Positions 18,004 to 26,547 are shown, counted from the first letter of the stretch. The stretch is 39,971 nt of DNA from Bryobacteraceae bacterium (GCA_025924475.1 JAICIH010000013.1:1-39971), one strand, 5' to 3'. Numbers and translations are program-made. Notes: generated from the letters alone by a model not told the origin.

Positions 18004-18904
18004 GCACCTTCCGGTAGGCGCTCAATGTGCGTTCTACAAGGCGCTGGCGGCTGAAGAGTTTCTCAACCCGCACCCGCGCACCGGCAATGCAGCGCCCCGC
18101 GAAAGCGTTATCTTCCATCATCCGCCGCATGGCGCGCGCGATATGCGCCGCGTCGTTTTCCACCAGAATGCCCGATTCGCCATCGGCGATCGCTTCCGGA
18201 AGGCCGCCGACGCGGCTCGCCACAACCGGTATGCCCATGCTCATAGCGAGCAGCGCCGCCGAGCCCAATCCTTCCGACCGCGTGATGTAGACAAACATGG
18301 AAGCGCGCCGCAAGTCTCTTTCCAAGTCACTTGAATAATGAACCGGAATTCCGGCCACCGCGGCCGCCTGTTCCACCAGGTCGCGCCCTTTACCAGGGTC
18401 CGTAGAGGCGAGCGCAACTGCGGGATAGTCAATGCCCCAGTGGGCCGGGCAAACCGGCAGCTCGACGCCGTCGAACACAACGTCGATTTTCTCCGCCGGC
18501 ACCCCGGCAGCGAGCAATTCTTCGGCAGCGCATTGAGAAACTGCAAGATACCCCGCCGCCCGGCTGTATTTCCAGCGTGACACGCGCGTACGGCTCACCG
18601 GAAATGCCACCCGCCGCGAGACTACGAATTTTCCCGTTAGGGCCAGCGCCGCCGCCGTGTGGGAGCGCGCATCGTGCGCGTGTACCACATCGGCGCTCTT
18701 CGAATACTTTCTGAGATTCCTCCACTTCCCCGCGTGGACCACGAAATCGGCATCCACGGCTGCCCGCCACAGCGCGGCATTTTCACACGCCAGCAAAATC
18801 GATTCGTGGCCCGCCTCTCGCAATCCTCTCATCAGGAGCAAAACCTGCCGCTGCCCGCCGCGCATCTCACGCCCCAGGTCGATGTGCAATACGCGCACGC
18901 TCAC
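17996..18904 (-). CDS. GT4-family glycosyltransferase
   Basis: The 302-residue protein is a GT-B fold glycosyltransferase of group 1: an N-terminal acceptor domain with VRVLHIDLGREMRGGQRQ and a C-terminal donor domain with RSEGLGSAALLAM and GIPVVASRVGGLPEA. The usual E-X7-E motif is modified; the first Glu is present but the position of the second is Leu. The protein is shorter than typical GT4 enzymes (350-400). The GTG start overlaps the GT2 stop as GTGA. With GT2, UppS and CdsA it probably contributes to lipopolysaccharide or another envelope glycan; the sugar is unknown. Confidence 0.87.
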   Translation of the reverse strand: MSVRVLHIDLGREMRGGQRQVLLLMRGLREAGHESILLACENAALWRAAVDADFVVHAGKWRNLRKYSKSADVVHAHDARSHTAAALALTGKFVVSRRVAFPVSRTRVSRWKYSRAAGYLAVSQCAAEELLAAGVPAEKIDVVFDGVELPVCPAHWGIDYPAVALASTDPGKGRDLVEQAAAVAGIPVHYSSDLERDLRRASMFVYITRSEGLGSAALLAMSMGIPVVASRVGGLPEAIADGESGILVENDAAHIARAMRRMMEDNAFAGRCIAGARVRVEKLFSRQRLVERTLSAYRKVLA

Positions 18905-19653
18905 GCTTTCCGGCCCGGGCTCATCATTCGGGCTTTTGAATATTTCACGAAATTATAGAGCGCCGCCATGTACGCAATGGCGAGTCCTTCCACGCCGTCG
19001 AGGAAGCCGGCTTTCAATACGTACGTGCGGAAAAAAGTCCAAGGCGGATCGAACAGCAGCTTGGCAAAACTGATGCTCTTTTCTTGAGAGGCAATCTCCT
19101 GTGCCGCCAAAGTCGTGTAGTTGTCCATCGTGCGCAGGTGCTCGGATAGCGAGTTGCACGTAAAATGCAACAGGTTCGAATTCAGGTGGCCCACGGTTCC
19201 CTCGACCAGCACCGATTCATGTACGAACTCGCCCACCCATTTCGCCTTGTGTTTATTGAAGAGGCGTACCTTGCGATCGGGATGCCAGCCGCTATGCAGG
19301 ATCCAGCGCCCCAGATACTGCGCTAGCCGTGGGACCGTAAAGCCGTCGTATTTGGGTCCGCTCTTCTTGATTTGCCAGATCTCGGCCTCCAGCGCCTCGC
19401 TGAGGCTTTCGTCGGCGTCTAGCGCCAGTATCCAATCGTGAGAGGCAAGCTGCGCCGCGATGTTTTTTTGCGCCGCATAGCCGTGCCAGGAGGCCTCCAC
19501 CACGCGCGCCCCCAGCTTGTTCGCAATTTCCACCGTCCGGTCGTTCGAGCCGCTATCGAGCACTAGAATCTCGTCGCAGCAGCGCAAACTCTCGATTACC
19601 CGCGCCACGTTGCGTTCTTCGTTGAACGTGATAATGGTTGCCGAAATCTTCAT
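18901..19653 (-). CDS. GT2-family glycosyltransferase (WaaE/KdtX-like)
   Basis: The 250-residue protein is a GT-A fold enzyme. It begins with ATIITFNEERNVARVIESL, followed by VLDSGSNDRTVEIA, WHGYAAQKNIA and the metal-binding DADES. The middle segment (WHPDRKVRLFNKHKAKWVGE, then FVHESVLVEG) is typical of the WaaE/KdtX group that adds glucose or heptose to the lipopolysaccharide inner core. A C-terminal hydrophobic stretch (GLAIAYMAALYNFVKY) suggests membrane association. It precedes the GT4 gene with a 4-nt overlap and follows the site-2 protease by 12 nt. Confidence 0.9.
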   Translation of the reverse strand: MKISATIITFNEERNVARVIESLRCCDEILVLDSGSNDRTVEIANKLGARVVEASWHGYAAQKNIAAQLASHDWILALDADESLSEALEAEIWQIKKSGPKYDGFTVPRLAQYLGRWILHSGWHPDRKVRLFNKHKAKWVGEFVHESVLVEGTVGHLNSNLLHFTCNSLSEHLRTMDNYTTLAAQEIASQEKSISFAKLLFDPPWTFFRTYVLKAGFLDGVEGLAIAYMAALYNFVKYSKARMMSPGRKA

Positions 19654-19665
19654 GGGCAGGCCGGT

Positions 19666-20640
19666 TCACAACGCGCGGATCGGCACGATGGAAAGCGACA
19701 GTACAAACAGCAGGGCAGCTGCGGCACATAGCGCTCCACGGCCGGCCGGCAAAGGCCGTTCGTCATAGACCAACGGATGGCGCCGGAAGAGAAAGAACAT
19801 GAGAAGCGCCCAGATCCACCAGGGCCAGTACAGAAAGCCCAGCAGCGCCAGCATCAGCACGCTCGCGCGGGAAACTATACGATGCCATCGCTCGCCCCCC
19901 GCGGCATAAAGTATATGGCCGCCGTCTAGCTGTCCGATCGGCAACAGATTCATGGCCGTGGCCAGCAAACCTGCCCATCCGGCTACCGCCATGGGGTGAA
20001 GAAGTATCCGCGAGGGTTCCAGACTACCGAAACGAATCCACTCGAGTAGCCGCAGCAGCAGCGGAGTGCCCAGCACGAATGACTGCGGCGCCGCTCCCTC
20101 AGGCAGCGGACGCGAAAGCAGGACGCCTGCCACCAAAAACGGCGCCAACACGATAAACCCGGCAATCGGGCCTGAGACTCCGATATCGAACAGCTCTTTG
20201 CGCGAGTAAATCGGAGAGCGAATCCGGATAAATGCGCCCCACGTACCGAACAGGCTCGGCGATGGAATGAAGTACGGAAGGCTTGCTTCTACTCGCCAAT
20301 ACCGGCATGCGACGAAATGCCCGAACTCGTGCGCCAGCAGGATTAAAAGCAGTGGGGCCGAAAAGCGCAGTCCGGGGAGCAGATTCATGTCGCCATGAAA
20401 AAAACGCACATAGTCCGCCCACAGCAGATCCAAATCAAAGGCGCGCCCCGCGCCAAAGCTTTCAACCAGCGCCGCGCCAAAAAGCGTCGTGGTTACAAAA
20501 GTTAGAGCAAATAACAGCGCATTTATCCACCACCAGCCAAGGCCGGCAGCCAAACGCGCACGGCTGCGGACCGGTTCCCAATTGGGTTCCCGCAAGTTTT
20601 GCGGCAGGTCGTTGGCGCCCGTCAATCCCCGCTCAAACAC
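19666..20640 (-). CDS. Site-2 protease-family (M50) membrane metalloprotease
   Basis: The 324-residue multi-spanning protein carries the M50 zinc site HEFGH (His104, Glu105, His108) and the second motif NLLPIGQLDGGHILYA (about 236-251) that supplies the third ligand. There is no PDZ domain between the motifs, so it is not an RseP orthologue but the compact S2P group. Such enzymes cut within the membrane, often releasing anti-sigma factors or processing signal-like segments; the substrate here is unknown. The GTG start is 5 nt after the HU stop, which suggests coupling. Confidence 0.9.
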   Translation of the reverse strand: MFERGLTGANDLPQNLREPNWEPVRSRARLAAGLGWWWINALLFALTFVTTTLFGAALVESFGAGRAFDLDLLWADYVRFFHGDMNLLPGLRFSAPLLLILLAHEFGHFVACRYWRVEASLPYFIPSPSLFGTWGAFIRIRSPIYSRKELFDIGVSGPIAGFIVLAPFLVAGVLLSRPLPEGAAPQSFVLGTPLLLRLLEWIRFGSLEPSRILLHPMAVAGWAGLLATAMNLLPIGQLDGGHILYAAGGERWHRIVSRASVLMLALLGFLYWPWWIWALLMFFLFRRHPLVYDERPLPAGRGALCAAAALLFVLSLSIVPIRAL

Positions 20641-20645
20641 ATGTC

Positions 20646-20915
20646 CTACTGCAGTGTTTGCAATTCCTTACCCGGTTTGAAACGGACCGCTTTACCAGGC
20701 GGAATGGCCACCTCGGCGCCCGTCCGGGGATTGCGTCCGATTCCCGTTTTGCGTGGACGGACATTGAAGATCCCAAAGCCTCTTAACTCGATGCGGTCGC
20801 CCTCACTGAGCGCTTTTTTCATAGTGTCGAAGACAGTTTCTACAGCCATTTCCGCTTTGGTCTTCGTGATGCCGGTTCGGTTCACCACTTCATTGATAAT
20901 GTCGAGCTTGATCAA
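20646..20915 (-). CDS. HU/IHF-family DNA-binding protein
   Basis: The protein is a small histone-like DNA-bending protein of 89 residues: LDIINEVVNRTGITKTKAE, DRIELRGFGIFNVRPRKTG, and the DNA-contacting arm RNPRTGAEVAIPPGK. A longer reading frame begins at 20939, but the TTG at 20915 is preferred because GGGGAGG sits 4 nt upstream and because it starts the protein directly at the conserved MIKLDIIN. HU proteins compact the nucleoid and aid recombination and regulation. It leads the envelope cluster and has its own recognisable promoter at 20955-20984. An IHF-like assignment is equally possible. Confidence 0.93.
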   Translation of the reverse strand: MIKLDIINEVVNRTGITKTKAEMAVETVFDTMKKALSEGDRIELRGFGIFNVRPRKTGIGRNPRTGAEVAIPPGKAVRFKPGKELQTLQ

Positions 20916-20919
20916 AAAG

Positions 20920-20926
20920 CCTCCCC
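20920..20926 (-). promoter_or_regulatory. Shine-Dalgarno site fixing the HU start
   Basis: GGGGAGG is placed 4 nt before the TTG at 20915 and lies inside the longer reading frame. This spacing argues that TTG, not the frame's first codon at 20939, is the initiation codon. Confidence 0.75.
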
Positions 20927-20954
20927 AGCTACCCAGCAATCTGGCGCAATCTTT

Positions 20955-20984
20955 ATGATAAGAAGGAGTTTAACGGAATGTCAA
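20955..20984 (-). promoter_or_regulatory. Sigma70-type promoter of the HU/envelope cluster
   Basis: On the minus strand a perfect -35 TTGACA (20979-20984) is followed by an 18-bp spacer and a -10 TATCAT (20955-20960, five of six consensus bases). Transcription would start near 20948, giving a leader of about 33 nt before the TTG start with its strong Shine-Dalgarno site. This is the best promoter match seen in the window. Confidence 0.75.
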
Positions 20985-21167
20985 TGCTCGCTGTCTACCG
21001 TCGGCTATTGTGCAAGCATTTTTTGCGTTCTTGCCCTCTTCTACCGCGAGTTATTACCGGATGACTGTTCGCACTATCTGGTTCCCCTTTTATTCCCAGT
21101 AACTTAACGAGCTATCCGGATTGGCTCTACAGTTGCTCATAGAGTAAGTACTTGTGGATTTCTCGCA
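20985..21167. other. Intergenic region upstream of the response regulator
   Basis: This stretch separates the HU promoter from the divergent response-regulator gene. No convincing sigma70 promoter, riboswitch or hairpin was recognised in it for the plus strand; a weak TTGGCT...TAAGTA pair (21121-21150) is the nearest candidate. Confidence 0.35.
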
Positions 21168-21638
21168 ATGAGGTCGTTTCAAATATTGCTGGTGGAGGAT
21201 AGCCCGAGCGACATCCGGCTGATTCGCGAGGCTTTAAAGGAAACCTCCGCCCTTGTGGATATCGCCGTGGCAAGGGATGGTGTGGAAGCCACCGACTATC
21301 TACGGAAGGCAGAAAGCGACCAGGTGACGCGTCCCGATCTGGTACTGCTCGACCTGAACCTGCCTCGTAAGAACGGCCTGGAAGTACTCGCCGAAGTCAA
21401 AGGTTCTGCAAACCTGAAAGAAATTCCAGTACTCGTTATGACGAGTTCGCGGGCCGATCGCGACATTAAAGAAGCCTACCGGCTAAACGCCAATTGCTAT
21501 ATCGCAAAGCCCAACGAACTCGCCGAGTTCGTGCATGTACTGCGCGGGATCGAAGATTTTTGGTTCGGGACCGCAACTCTGCCAGAAAACTATCGGCTGG
21601 CGCATCCTCCAGCGTCCAGCGGTACCGCGCTCAGTTAA
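21168..21638 (+). CDS. Single-domain response regulator (Rcp1-like CheY)
   Basis: The 156-residue protein is a stand-alone receiver domain. The acidic pocket is Glu10/Asp11, the phosphoacceptor is Asp62 (LVLLDLNLPRKNG), the switch Thr is in VLVMTSS, and the conserved Lys114 is in YIAKPN. The longer loop before the phosphoacceptor and the C-terminal FWFGTATLP motif are characteristic of the Rcp1 family, which pairs with phytochrome-like or other hybrid kinases. No kinase is adjacent; the kinase-like protein at 31326-33251 lacks the residues needed to phosphorylate it. The gene ends overlapping the tpx stop by 4 nt (convergent). Confidence 0.92.
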   Translation: MRSFQILLVEDSPSDIRLIREALKETSALVDIAVARDGVEATDYLRKAESDQVTRPDLVLLDLNLPRKNGLEVLAEVKGSANLKEIPVLVMTSSRADRDIKEAYRLNANCYIAKPNELAEFVHVLRGIEDFWFGTATLPENYRLAHPPASSGTALS

Positions 21639-22180
21639 CCGCCTGACTTCGCCGCCTGCGCCAGCGCGGCCTTTGCCGCATTCAATGCCGCTTCGTAATT
21701 CGGATGACTCCCCACTTCCGGCACATATTCTACGTGCCGCAACCGGTTCTCTCCATCCAAAACAAAGATCGCGCGGCTCTCGATCCGCACATCCGGAATC
21801 AACGTTCCGTATTTCTCTCCGAAGGAGCCAGTGCGGTGATCGGAAAGCATGCCCACGTGATTGATGCCAAAATTGCCGCACCAGCGTTTCTGCGCGAACG
21901 GAAGGTCCATGCTGATGGTGAAAATGCGAATTCCGGGCAGTTTCGCCGCTTCGTCCTCGAAGCGTTTCGTCTGCGCATCGCATACTGGCGTATCGAGCGA
22001 TGGGACCACGCTCAATATGCGCACGCCCTCGCCGGTCTTCGCCAGGTTTACCGGCTGCAAAGCCGCATCCACCACTTCAAAGTCTGGCGCCACGTCGCCC
22101 ACTTTGAGCGCCGAGCCCGCCAGCGGCACGGCTTTTCCGCCTAATATCGTCGTCCGGTTCGATTCCGTGTGATTTGCCAT
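21635..22180 (-). CDS. tpx: Thiol peroxidase
   Basis: Starting at the ATG at 22180 the protein has 181 residues, slightly longer than the usual 165-170 of Tpx. It reduces hydrogen and lipid peroxides with thioredoxin as electron donor. The peroxidatic Cys67 is in SVVPSLDTPVCDAQTKRFE and the resolving Cys101 in SMDLPFAQKRWCG, matching Cys61 and Cys95 of the E. coli enzyme. The reading frame extends upstream to 22324, but that part lies within the DUF255 gene and lacks homology. It is the last gene of a thiol-redox cluster. Confidence 0.95.
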   Translation of the reverse strand: MANHTESNRTTILGGKAVPLAGSALKVGDVAPDFEVVDAALQPVNLAKTGEGVRILSVVPSLDTPVCDAQTKRFEDEAAKLPGIRIFTISMDLPFAQKRWCGNFGINHVGMLSDHRTGSFGEKYGTLIPDVRIESRAIFVLDGENRLRHVEYVPEVGSHPNYEAALNAAKAALAQAAKSGG

Positions 22181-22202
22181 CGCGCACAAGTGTAGCAGGC
22201 AA

Positions 22203-24242
22203 TCAGCCGATAATTTCCGGCAATTCGCAGGTAAAATTCCGGCATCGATAAATGCTGATTTTGCCTTTACGTTCCAAGCTGCCGAGAAACCGTGCTGTCT
22301 GCTCCAGCTCGGGGGTGGCCGCATCGCTCAACGCGAGCGCCACGGTGTAAGGAGAGAACGGATGCGACTCGCGTGCGAACAGCTCACGGGCTTGCGAATC
22401 CATCTCTCCTCCCTCATAACGGAGAACAATCTGCTCGGGCGCGGCAAACGAGCGGCCGAGCGCCACTAGCATCTGCGGCGCCATCGTCGATTGCGCCTGA
22501 GCCTTCGGCGCAAAAGCCTGGATAGACCGCATGGCCGTTTCGCGCAGCTTTTCATCGCCCGTCAAATGCGCCAGACGCAGCAGCACGTCGGTCGCTACCG
22601 AATTCCCGGAGGGCTCGGCGCCGTCATAATCGTCCTTCATACGCAGCAGCAAATCGCTGGCGTTTTGTTCCGTGCTGAAGAACCCGCCTTCGTCGTGATC
22701 TTCGAACCGCGCAAACCCCTCGGTGGCAAGCGCCCGCGCCGTCACCAAATAGCGCGTCTCCGCGGTCGCTTCGAACAGATCGAGCAAAGCTTGCGCCAGA
22801 AAGGCATAATCGTCGAGGAACCCGCCGATGGCCGCTTCCCCGTCGCAGAAGCGCCGCAGCAGGCGAGTCCCTTCGGCGCGATACATGTGCGTCAGCAAGA
22901 ATTCCGCAGCGCACCGGGCGGCCGTAAGATAACGCGCGTCGTCCAGCACTCTGTATCCTTTACACAACGCCGAAATGAAGAGCGCATTCCACGAAGTAAG
23001 AACTTTGTTGTCTAAATGCGGGCGTGGACGCAGGCTGCGCGCCGCAAGCAAACTGGCGCGAGCGCTTTCCAAAGCGCTGGCATCGCCTTTCCCGGCGCGA
23101 AACAAAATATTACGCCCGGTAAATTCCCCTTGCGGATCGGCGTCTACATTCCCTTCTGGCTGCACGCCGAAATGTTCACAAAACGCGCCGGATTCTTTTC
23201 CCAGCAGCGCATCGATTTCGCTCTTGCGCCAAATGTAGAACGCTCCCTCGCCGTGATGCGCTGGATTTTCCGGATCCGGACTGTCGGCGTCTTCCGCCGA
23301 GTAGAAGCCGCCGCCGGAATCGGTAAGATCCCGCAAGACGTAATCGAAAATGCCGCGCGCTACGTTCGCATGCCGCGCCTCACTCGTAATCTGGTACGCC
23401 TCGAGGTAGGAAATGACCAGTTGCGCCTGGTCGTATAGCATCTTCTCGAAATGCGGAACGAACCAGCGCTCATCGACCGAGTAGCGGTGAAATCCGCCGC
23501 CCAGTTGATCGTGCATCCCGCCGGCCGCCATGCCGTCCAGCGTTCGCGTAACCATCTCGAGCGCCTCCGAATTCCCTTCCAGCGCGTAGTAGCGGAGCAA
23601 ATAGTTGAACAGCACGGGCCGCGGAAACTTCGGCGCGCCTCCAAAACCTCCCCACTTCGCGTCAAAGCTGCGCCGCAGCGGCCAGAAGGCCGACCCGAAA
23701 AGCTCGCGATCCGGCGTGCCCCGAGTCTGCGCACGCTCTCCGAACGAGCGAAGCTGTTCGGTTACGCTGTCGCTCGAATCCTCAATCCGCCGGCGATCCT
23801 CTTTCCAGACGCGCGCAAGCTGCGCCAGCACTTCGCGGAATCCTGGCCGGCCGTAGCGTGAGCTTGGCGGGAAGTAAGTCCCGCCAAAAAACGGTTTGCG
23901 CTCCGGTGTGAGCCAGACCGACATCGGCCATCCTCCGCTCCCCGTCGTCGCCTGCACGAACAGCATATACACGCGATCGACATCCGGCCGCTCTTCGCGA
24001 TCCAGCTTTACCGGCACAAAATCGCGATTCAACAACTCGGCGATGTCTTCATTCTCGAAAGACTCGTGCGCCATCACATGGCACCAGTGGCAGGTCGAAT
24101 AGCCGACCGAAAGGAAAATCGGCTTTTCTTCGGTCCTTGCTTTCTCGAAAGCGGCCTCGCCCCAAGGCAGCCAGTCCACCGGATTGTGCGCGTGCTGCCG
24201 GAGGTACGGGCTTTTCTCGTTAATGAGCGCGTTTGTGTGCAT
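22203..24242 (-). CDS. DUF255 thioredoxin-domain protein (YyaL/SPATA20-like)
   Basis: The 679-residue protein has an N-terminal thioredoxin-like domain with Cys51-X-X-Cys54 in [11 protein letters not shown], preceded by the family hallmark [18 protein letters not shown] and followed by [14 protein letters not shown] and [11 protein letters not shown]. The remainder is an (alpha/alpha)6-barrel glycosidase-like region (about 190-670) with [20 protein letters not shown]. The family is widespread and cytosolic; the biochemical role is not established. The start overlaps the stop of the TlpA-like gene by 23 nt, and tpx follows by 22 nt, so all three are probably co-transcribed. Confidence 0.93.
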   Translation of the reverse strand: MHTNALINEKSPYLRQHAHNPVDWLPWGEAAFEKARTEEKPIFLSVGYSTCHWCHVMAHESFENEDIAELLNRDFVPVKLDREERPDVDRVYMLFVQATTGSGGWPMSVWLTPERKPFFGGTYFPPSSRYGRPGFREVLAQLARVWKEDRRRIEDSSDSVTEQLRSFGERAQTRGTPDRELFGSAFWPLRRSFDAKWGGFGGAPKFPRPVLFNYLLRYYALEGNSEALEMVTRTLDGMAAGGMHDQLGGGFHRYSVDERWFVPHFEKMLYDQAQLVISYLEAYQITSEARHANVARGIFDYVLRDLTDSGGGFYSAEDADSPDPENPAHHGEGAFYIWRKSEIDALLGKESGAFCEHFGVQPEGNVDADPQGEFTGRNILFRAGKGDASALESARASLLAARSLRPRPHLDNKVLTSWNALFISALCKGYRVLDDARYLTAARCAAEFLLTHMYRAEGTRLLRRFCDGEAAIGGFLDDYAFLAQALLDLFEATAETRYLVTARALATEGFARFEDHDEGGFFSTEQNASDLLLRMKDDYDGAEPSGNSVATDVLLRLAHLTGDEKLRETAMRSIQAFAPKAQAQSTMAPQMLVALGRSFAAPEQIVLRYEGGEMDSQARELFARESHPFSPYTVALALSDAATPELEQTARFLGSLERKGKISIYRCRNFTCELPEIIG

Positions 24243-24792
24243 TGCCGAGCGACGGCAGCTCCTCGATGTGCTGGCGAATCACATCATCTTTCATGAGCGC
24301 TTCGCGTTCCGGGCTGTCCCCTGCGGGCGTCTGGTAGTGAATCATTCCCTTGCGGTCGATCAGCACCAACTGCGGCACCACCACGCGATCGACAACGCTG
24401 AAGCCCATAAACGACATGAACTGGTCGCGCGTCACCCAGCCCACCGGAAATCCCACCTGATAGTCTCTGACGAAATTCGCGACCACCGTATTGGCGCTGT
24501 TCTGATTGGCATTCGCGTCCAGCGCGTTTATTGCAATGTCAAGAGCCTGAAATCCGCGTGCGCCGAGTTCCTTCTGATATTGCGTCATCACGCGTGAGGC
24601 CGCCTGGCAATGCGGGCAAGTGGTCGAGATAAATTCGAGTGCGACGACCTTGCCTCGATATTGACTCAGCAATTTTTGCCCGTGTCCGGGAACGGTAAAT
24701 GCTAATTCCGGCGCTTTACGAATAGCGCCGGCCGCCCAGATGCTCCCGGCAGCCAGCGCGAATGCTACAAAGAGACGATAGCCTCTGCTCAC
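24220..24792 (-). CDS. TlpA-like membrane-anchored thioredoxin-fold protein
   Basis: From the GTG at 24792 the protein has 190 residues: an N-terminal signal/anchor ([18 protein letters not shown]) and a thioredoxin fold with the active site Cys59-Pro-His-Cys62 ([16 protein letters not shown]), the cis-Pro loop in [13 protein letters not shown], and a C-terminal helix. The GTG is chosen because GGGAGG lies 6 nt upstream and the signal segment then starts at residue 1; the longer frame from 24864 would overlap the divergent glycosyltransferase. A periplasmic disulphide reductase or peroxiredoxin-like role is likely. CPHC is more DsbA-like in composition than the TlpA CXPC pattern. Confidence 0.85.
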   Translation of the reverse strand: MSRGYRLFVAFALAAGSIWAAGAIRKAPELAFTVPGHGQKLLSQYRGKVVALEFISTTCPHCQAASRVMTQYQKELGARGFQALDIAINALDANANQNSANTVVANFVRDYQVGFPVGWVTRDQFMSFMGFSVVDRVVVPQLVLIDRKGMIHYQTPAGDSPEREALMKDDVIRQHIEELPSLGNAHKRAH

Positions 24793-24798
24793 GTGCGG

Positions 24799-24804
24799 CC
24801 TCCC
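24799..24804 (-). promoter_or_regulatory. Shine-Dalgarno site fixing the TlpA-like start
   Basis: GGGAGG with a 6-nt spacer to the GTG at 24792. Together with the signal segment it selects this start over the first codon of the frame at 24864. Confidence 0.7.
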
Positions 24805-24805
24805 A

Positions 24806-25588
24806 ATGACAGTGTACCCGCCGGAAAAACAGCTCGTCGTCAGCGTAGGCATCAGCAAGACCACCTATAGCGAAGTCGTCGGCCTGTGCTGCCATTGGGC
24901 TTCTCAACGTGACGCGGCCGAGCGAAAGACCGCTCATTACATCTGTGTAACGTCCGTGCATGGCATCATGCTCGCCAAAGATGACCCCGAAATAGCCAGA
25001 ATCTTCAACGAAGCCGATATCGCCACGCCCGACGGTATGCCGGTCGTATGGGCCCTGCGCACCTTGGGATCGCCGGATCAACCCCGCGTCTATGGACCAA
25101 CGCTGATGCTCGAACTCTGCCGCGCCGGACTCCGTCCCTTTCTATACGGCGGCCACTCAGAGACGCTTCCGTTGCTCATCGCGCATCTCGAGCGGGAAGT
25201 TCCAGGCCTGCGCATTGCCGGCGCGTATGCTCCGCCCTTCCGCCCGCTGACAGCCGCCGAAGAGCAGGAAGTGCGCGCGCGTATTCTGTCCTCTGGCGCC
25301 GATATCGTGTTCGTAGGCATTGGCGCGCCCAATCAGGAGCGCTGGATGTACGAGCATCGCGAATGTTTTCCCGGGCTGACATTGATCGGCGTCGGCGCGG
25401 CGTTCGATTTTCTGGCTGGCCGCAAGCGGCAGGCACCTCGCTGGATGCAGAATTATGGTCTCGAATGGCTGTTCCGGCTCCTCACGGAACCGGCGCGGTT
25501 GTGGCGCCGCTATCTGCTGATCACGCCGCGCTTTCTGCCGCTTTGGGCGCTCCAGCTACTTCGCGGCCCGCACCCAAAACGTCCATAA
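24806..25588 (+). CDS. WecG/TagA/CpsF-family glycosyltransferase
   Basis: The 260-residue protein belongs to GT26: ADIATPDGMPVVWALR with the catalytic-type Asp76, then RVYGPTLMLELCR, FLYGGHSETLPLL, and ADIVFVGIGAPNQERWMYEH followed by IGVGAAFDFLAGRKRQAPRW. Family members transfer N-acetylmannosamine-type sugars to lipid-linked intermediates in teichoic acid, ECA or exopolysaccharide synthesis. It ends with hydrophobic and basic residues that target it to the membrane. Only 13 bp separate its ATG from the divergent TlpA-like start, and its 3' end overlaps the anti-sigma gene by 33 bp (convergent). No polysaccharide cluster surrounds it. Confidence 0.93.
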   Translation: MTVYPPEKQLVVSVGISKTTYSEVVGLCCHWASQRDAAERKTAHYICVTSVHGIMLAKDDPEIARIFNEADIATPDGMPVVWALRTLGSPDQPRVYGPTLMLELCRAGLRPFLYGGHSETLPLLIAHLEREVPGLRIAGAYAPPFRPLTAAEEQEVRARILSSGADIVFVGIGAPNQERWMYEHRECFPGLTLIGVGAAFDFLAGRKRQAPRWMQNYGLEWLFRLLTEPARLWRRYLLITPRFLPLWALQLLRGPHPKRP

Positions 25589-26002
25589 ACCGGCTGCCGA
25601 TGCGATCAATCCGCACCCGCAGATCACCACGGCAATGACCAGCGGCGGCGCTTTGCCGATCCAGGCGGGTCCGGCAACCACGGCAAAAATTGCCGCCACG
25701 ACCAATGCCAGGACAATGGCTATCGTCTGCACGGTTCGAATCGGTTTCACCGAGCGGGCCGCCAGTGCGCGCTTTTCATACAGCCGCGCGCGCCACCAGA
25801 TCAGCCCTGCGGCTGCGGCAGGCGTATCGTCTTGTTGTGCGGCCGAAGCGCTTTCCAGAAACCGGAACACCAGCTTTGCATCACGGCACGCCGCGCAGTT
25901 TTCCATGTGCGCCGCCAACGGCTCGGGAACATGACCGGCTCCAAGCGCGGCCACGACCTGCTCTTCGTATTCGCAGGAGGGAACGGAAAATTCTTCTAAC
26001 AC
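25556..26002 (-). CDS. Zinc-motif anti-sigma factor
   Basis: The 148-residue protein has a cytoplasmic N-terminus with the zinc-binding anti-sigma motif His32-X3-Cys36-X2-Cys39 (AAHMENCAACRD), then a linker and two C-terminal hydrophobic segments (about 91-110 and 119-143), so it is a membrane-anchored anti-sigma factor. The GTG start overlaps the stop of the sigma-factor gene by 7 nt, the usual arrangement of a cognate pair. It probably sequesters the ECF sigma factor until a redox or envelope signal is received. Identification is from the motif and context; overall similarity to a named family cannot be checked here. Confidence 0.78.
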   Translation of the reverse strand: MLEEFSVPSCEYEEQVVAALGAGHVPEPLAAHMENCAACRDAKLVFRFLESASAAQQDDTPAAAAGLIWWRARLYEKRALAARSVKPIRTVQTIAIVLALVVAAIFAVVAGPAWIGKAPPLVIAVVICGCGLIASAAGLWTFWVRAAK

Positions 26003-26547
26003 GGCGCGAATCCTCCTTTCCGCAGTATCTCAGCCAGGCGTGTGCGCGCCCGCGACAGCATCGGCCGGATACTCTGCGGTTTGGCGCCCACGATGCTCGC
26101 GATATCGCGGTGGCTGAACTGCTCCACGTAGGCCAGCCACAGCAATTCCCGTTCGCGCGGCTTTAGCCCCGACAAAGATCGCTCCATATCCCGCCGCTCC
26201 GCAATATTCTCCGCCGCACATCCGCCTGCTTCACGTTCCTCCAGCGCCACCGGCTTTCGCCGCCTTCCTTCGTCGCGCACCAGGTTCGTAGCCGTCCGGA
26301 AGAGATAATTCTTGCGATGTGAGTCGGTCATCGCTTCCGGCAGGCCGGCGCGCAGCAGCCGGAAATACGCTTCCTGCAAAATGTCTTCCACCAGCGAGGC
26401 GTCCGCTACGATGCGCGACAAATAGCCGCGCAGCGGGCGAGCCGTCTGCCCATAGAACAGCAGAAACGCCTCCTCGCTCATCCCACGCGGCTCTTTCTCC
26501 GAGCCATCCACTTCGATTGCAGGAGCGGCAACCGCGGGCCAGTTCAT
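25996..26547 (-). CDS. ECF-family RNA polymerase sigma factor
   Basis: From the ATG at 26547 the protein has 183 residues, a normal ECF length. Region 2 is at about 27-93 (AFLLFYGQTARPLRGYLSR, LVEDILQEAYFRLL, NYLFRTATNLVRDEGRR) and region 4 at about 120-175 (SGLKPRERELLWLAYVEQFS, HRDIASIVGAKPQSIRPMLS). Initiation at 26547 overlaps the upstream stop as ATGA, which indicates coupling; the longer frame to 26670 lies inside the neighbouring gene. A start at residue 23 is also possible. It is followed by its presumed anti-sigma factor. Confidence 0.92.
   Translation of the reverse strand: MNWPAVAAPAIEVDGSEKEPRGMSEEAFLLFYGQTARPLRGYLSRIVADASLVEDILQEAYFRLLRAGLPEAMTDSHRKNYLFRTATNLVRDEGRRRKPVALEEREAGGCAAENIAERRDMERSLSGLKPRERELLWLAYVEQFSHRDIASIVGAKPQSIRPMLSRARTRLAEILRKGGFAPC

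Noticed and set aside
19666..20640. RseP orthologue of the sigma-E pathway.
   Set aside because: No PDZ domain separates the HEFGH and LDGG motifs, and the protein is too short.
20978..21064. A 28-codon open frame preceded by AAGGAG, as a possible small gene or leader peptide upstream of the response regulator.
   Set aside because: The apparent ribosome site and ATG fall exactly within the TTGACA/TATCAT promoter of the HU gene on the other strand, and the peptide has no recognisable features.
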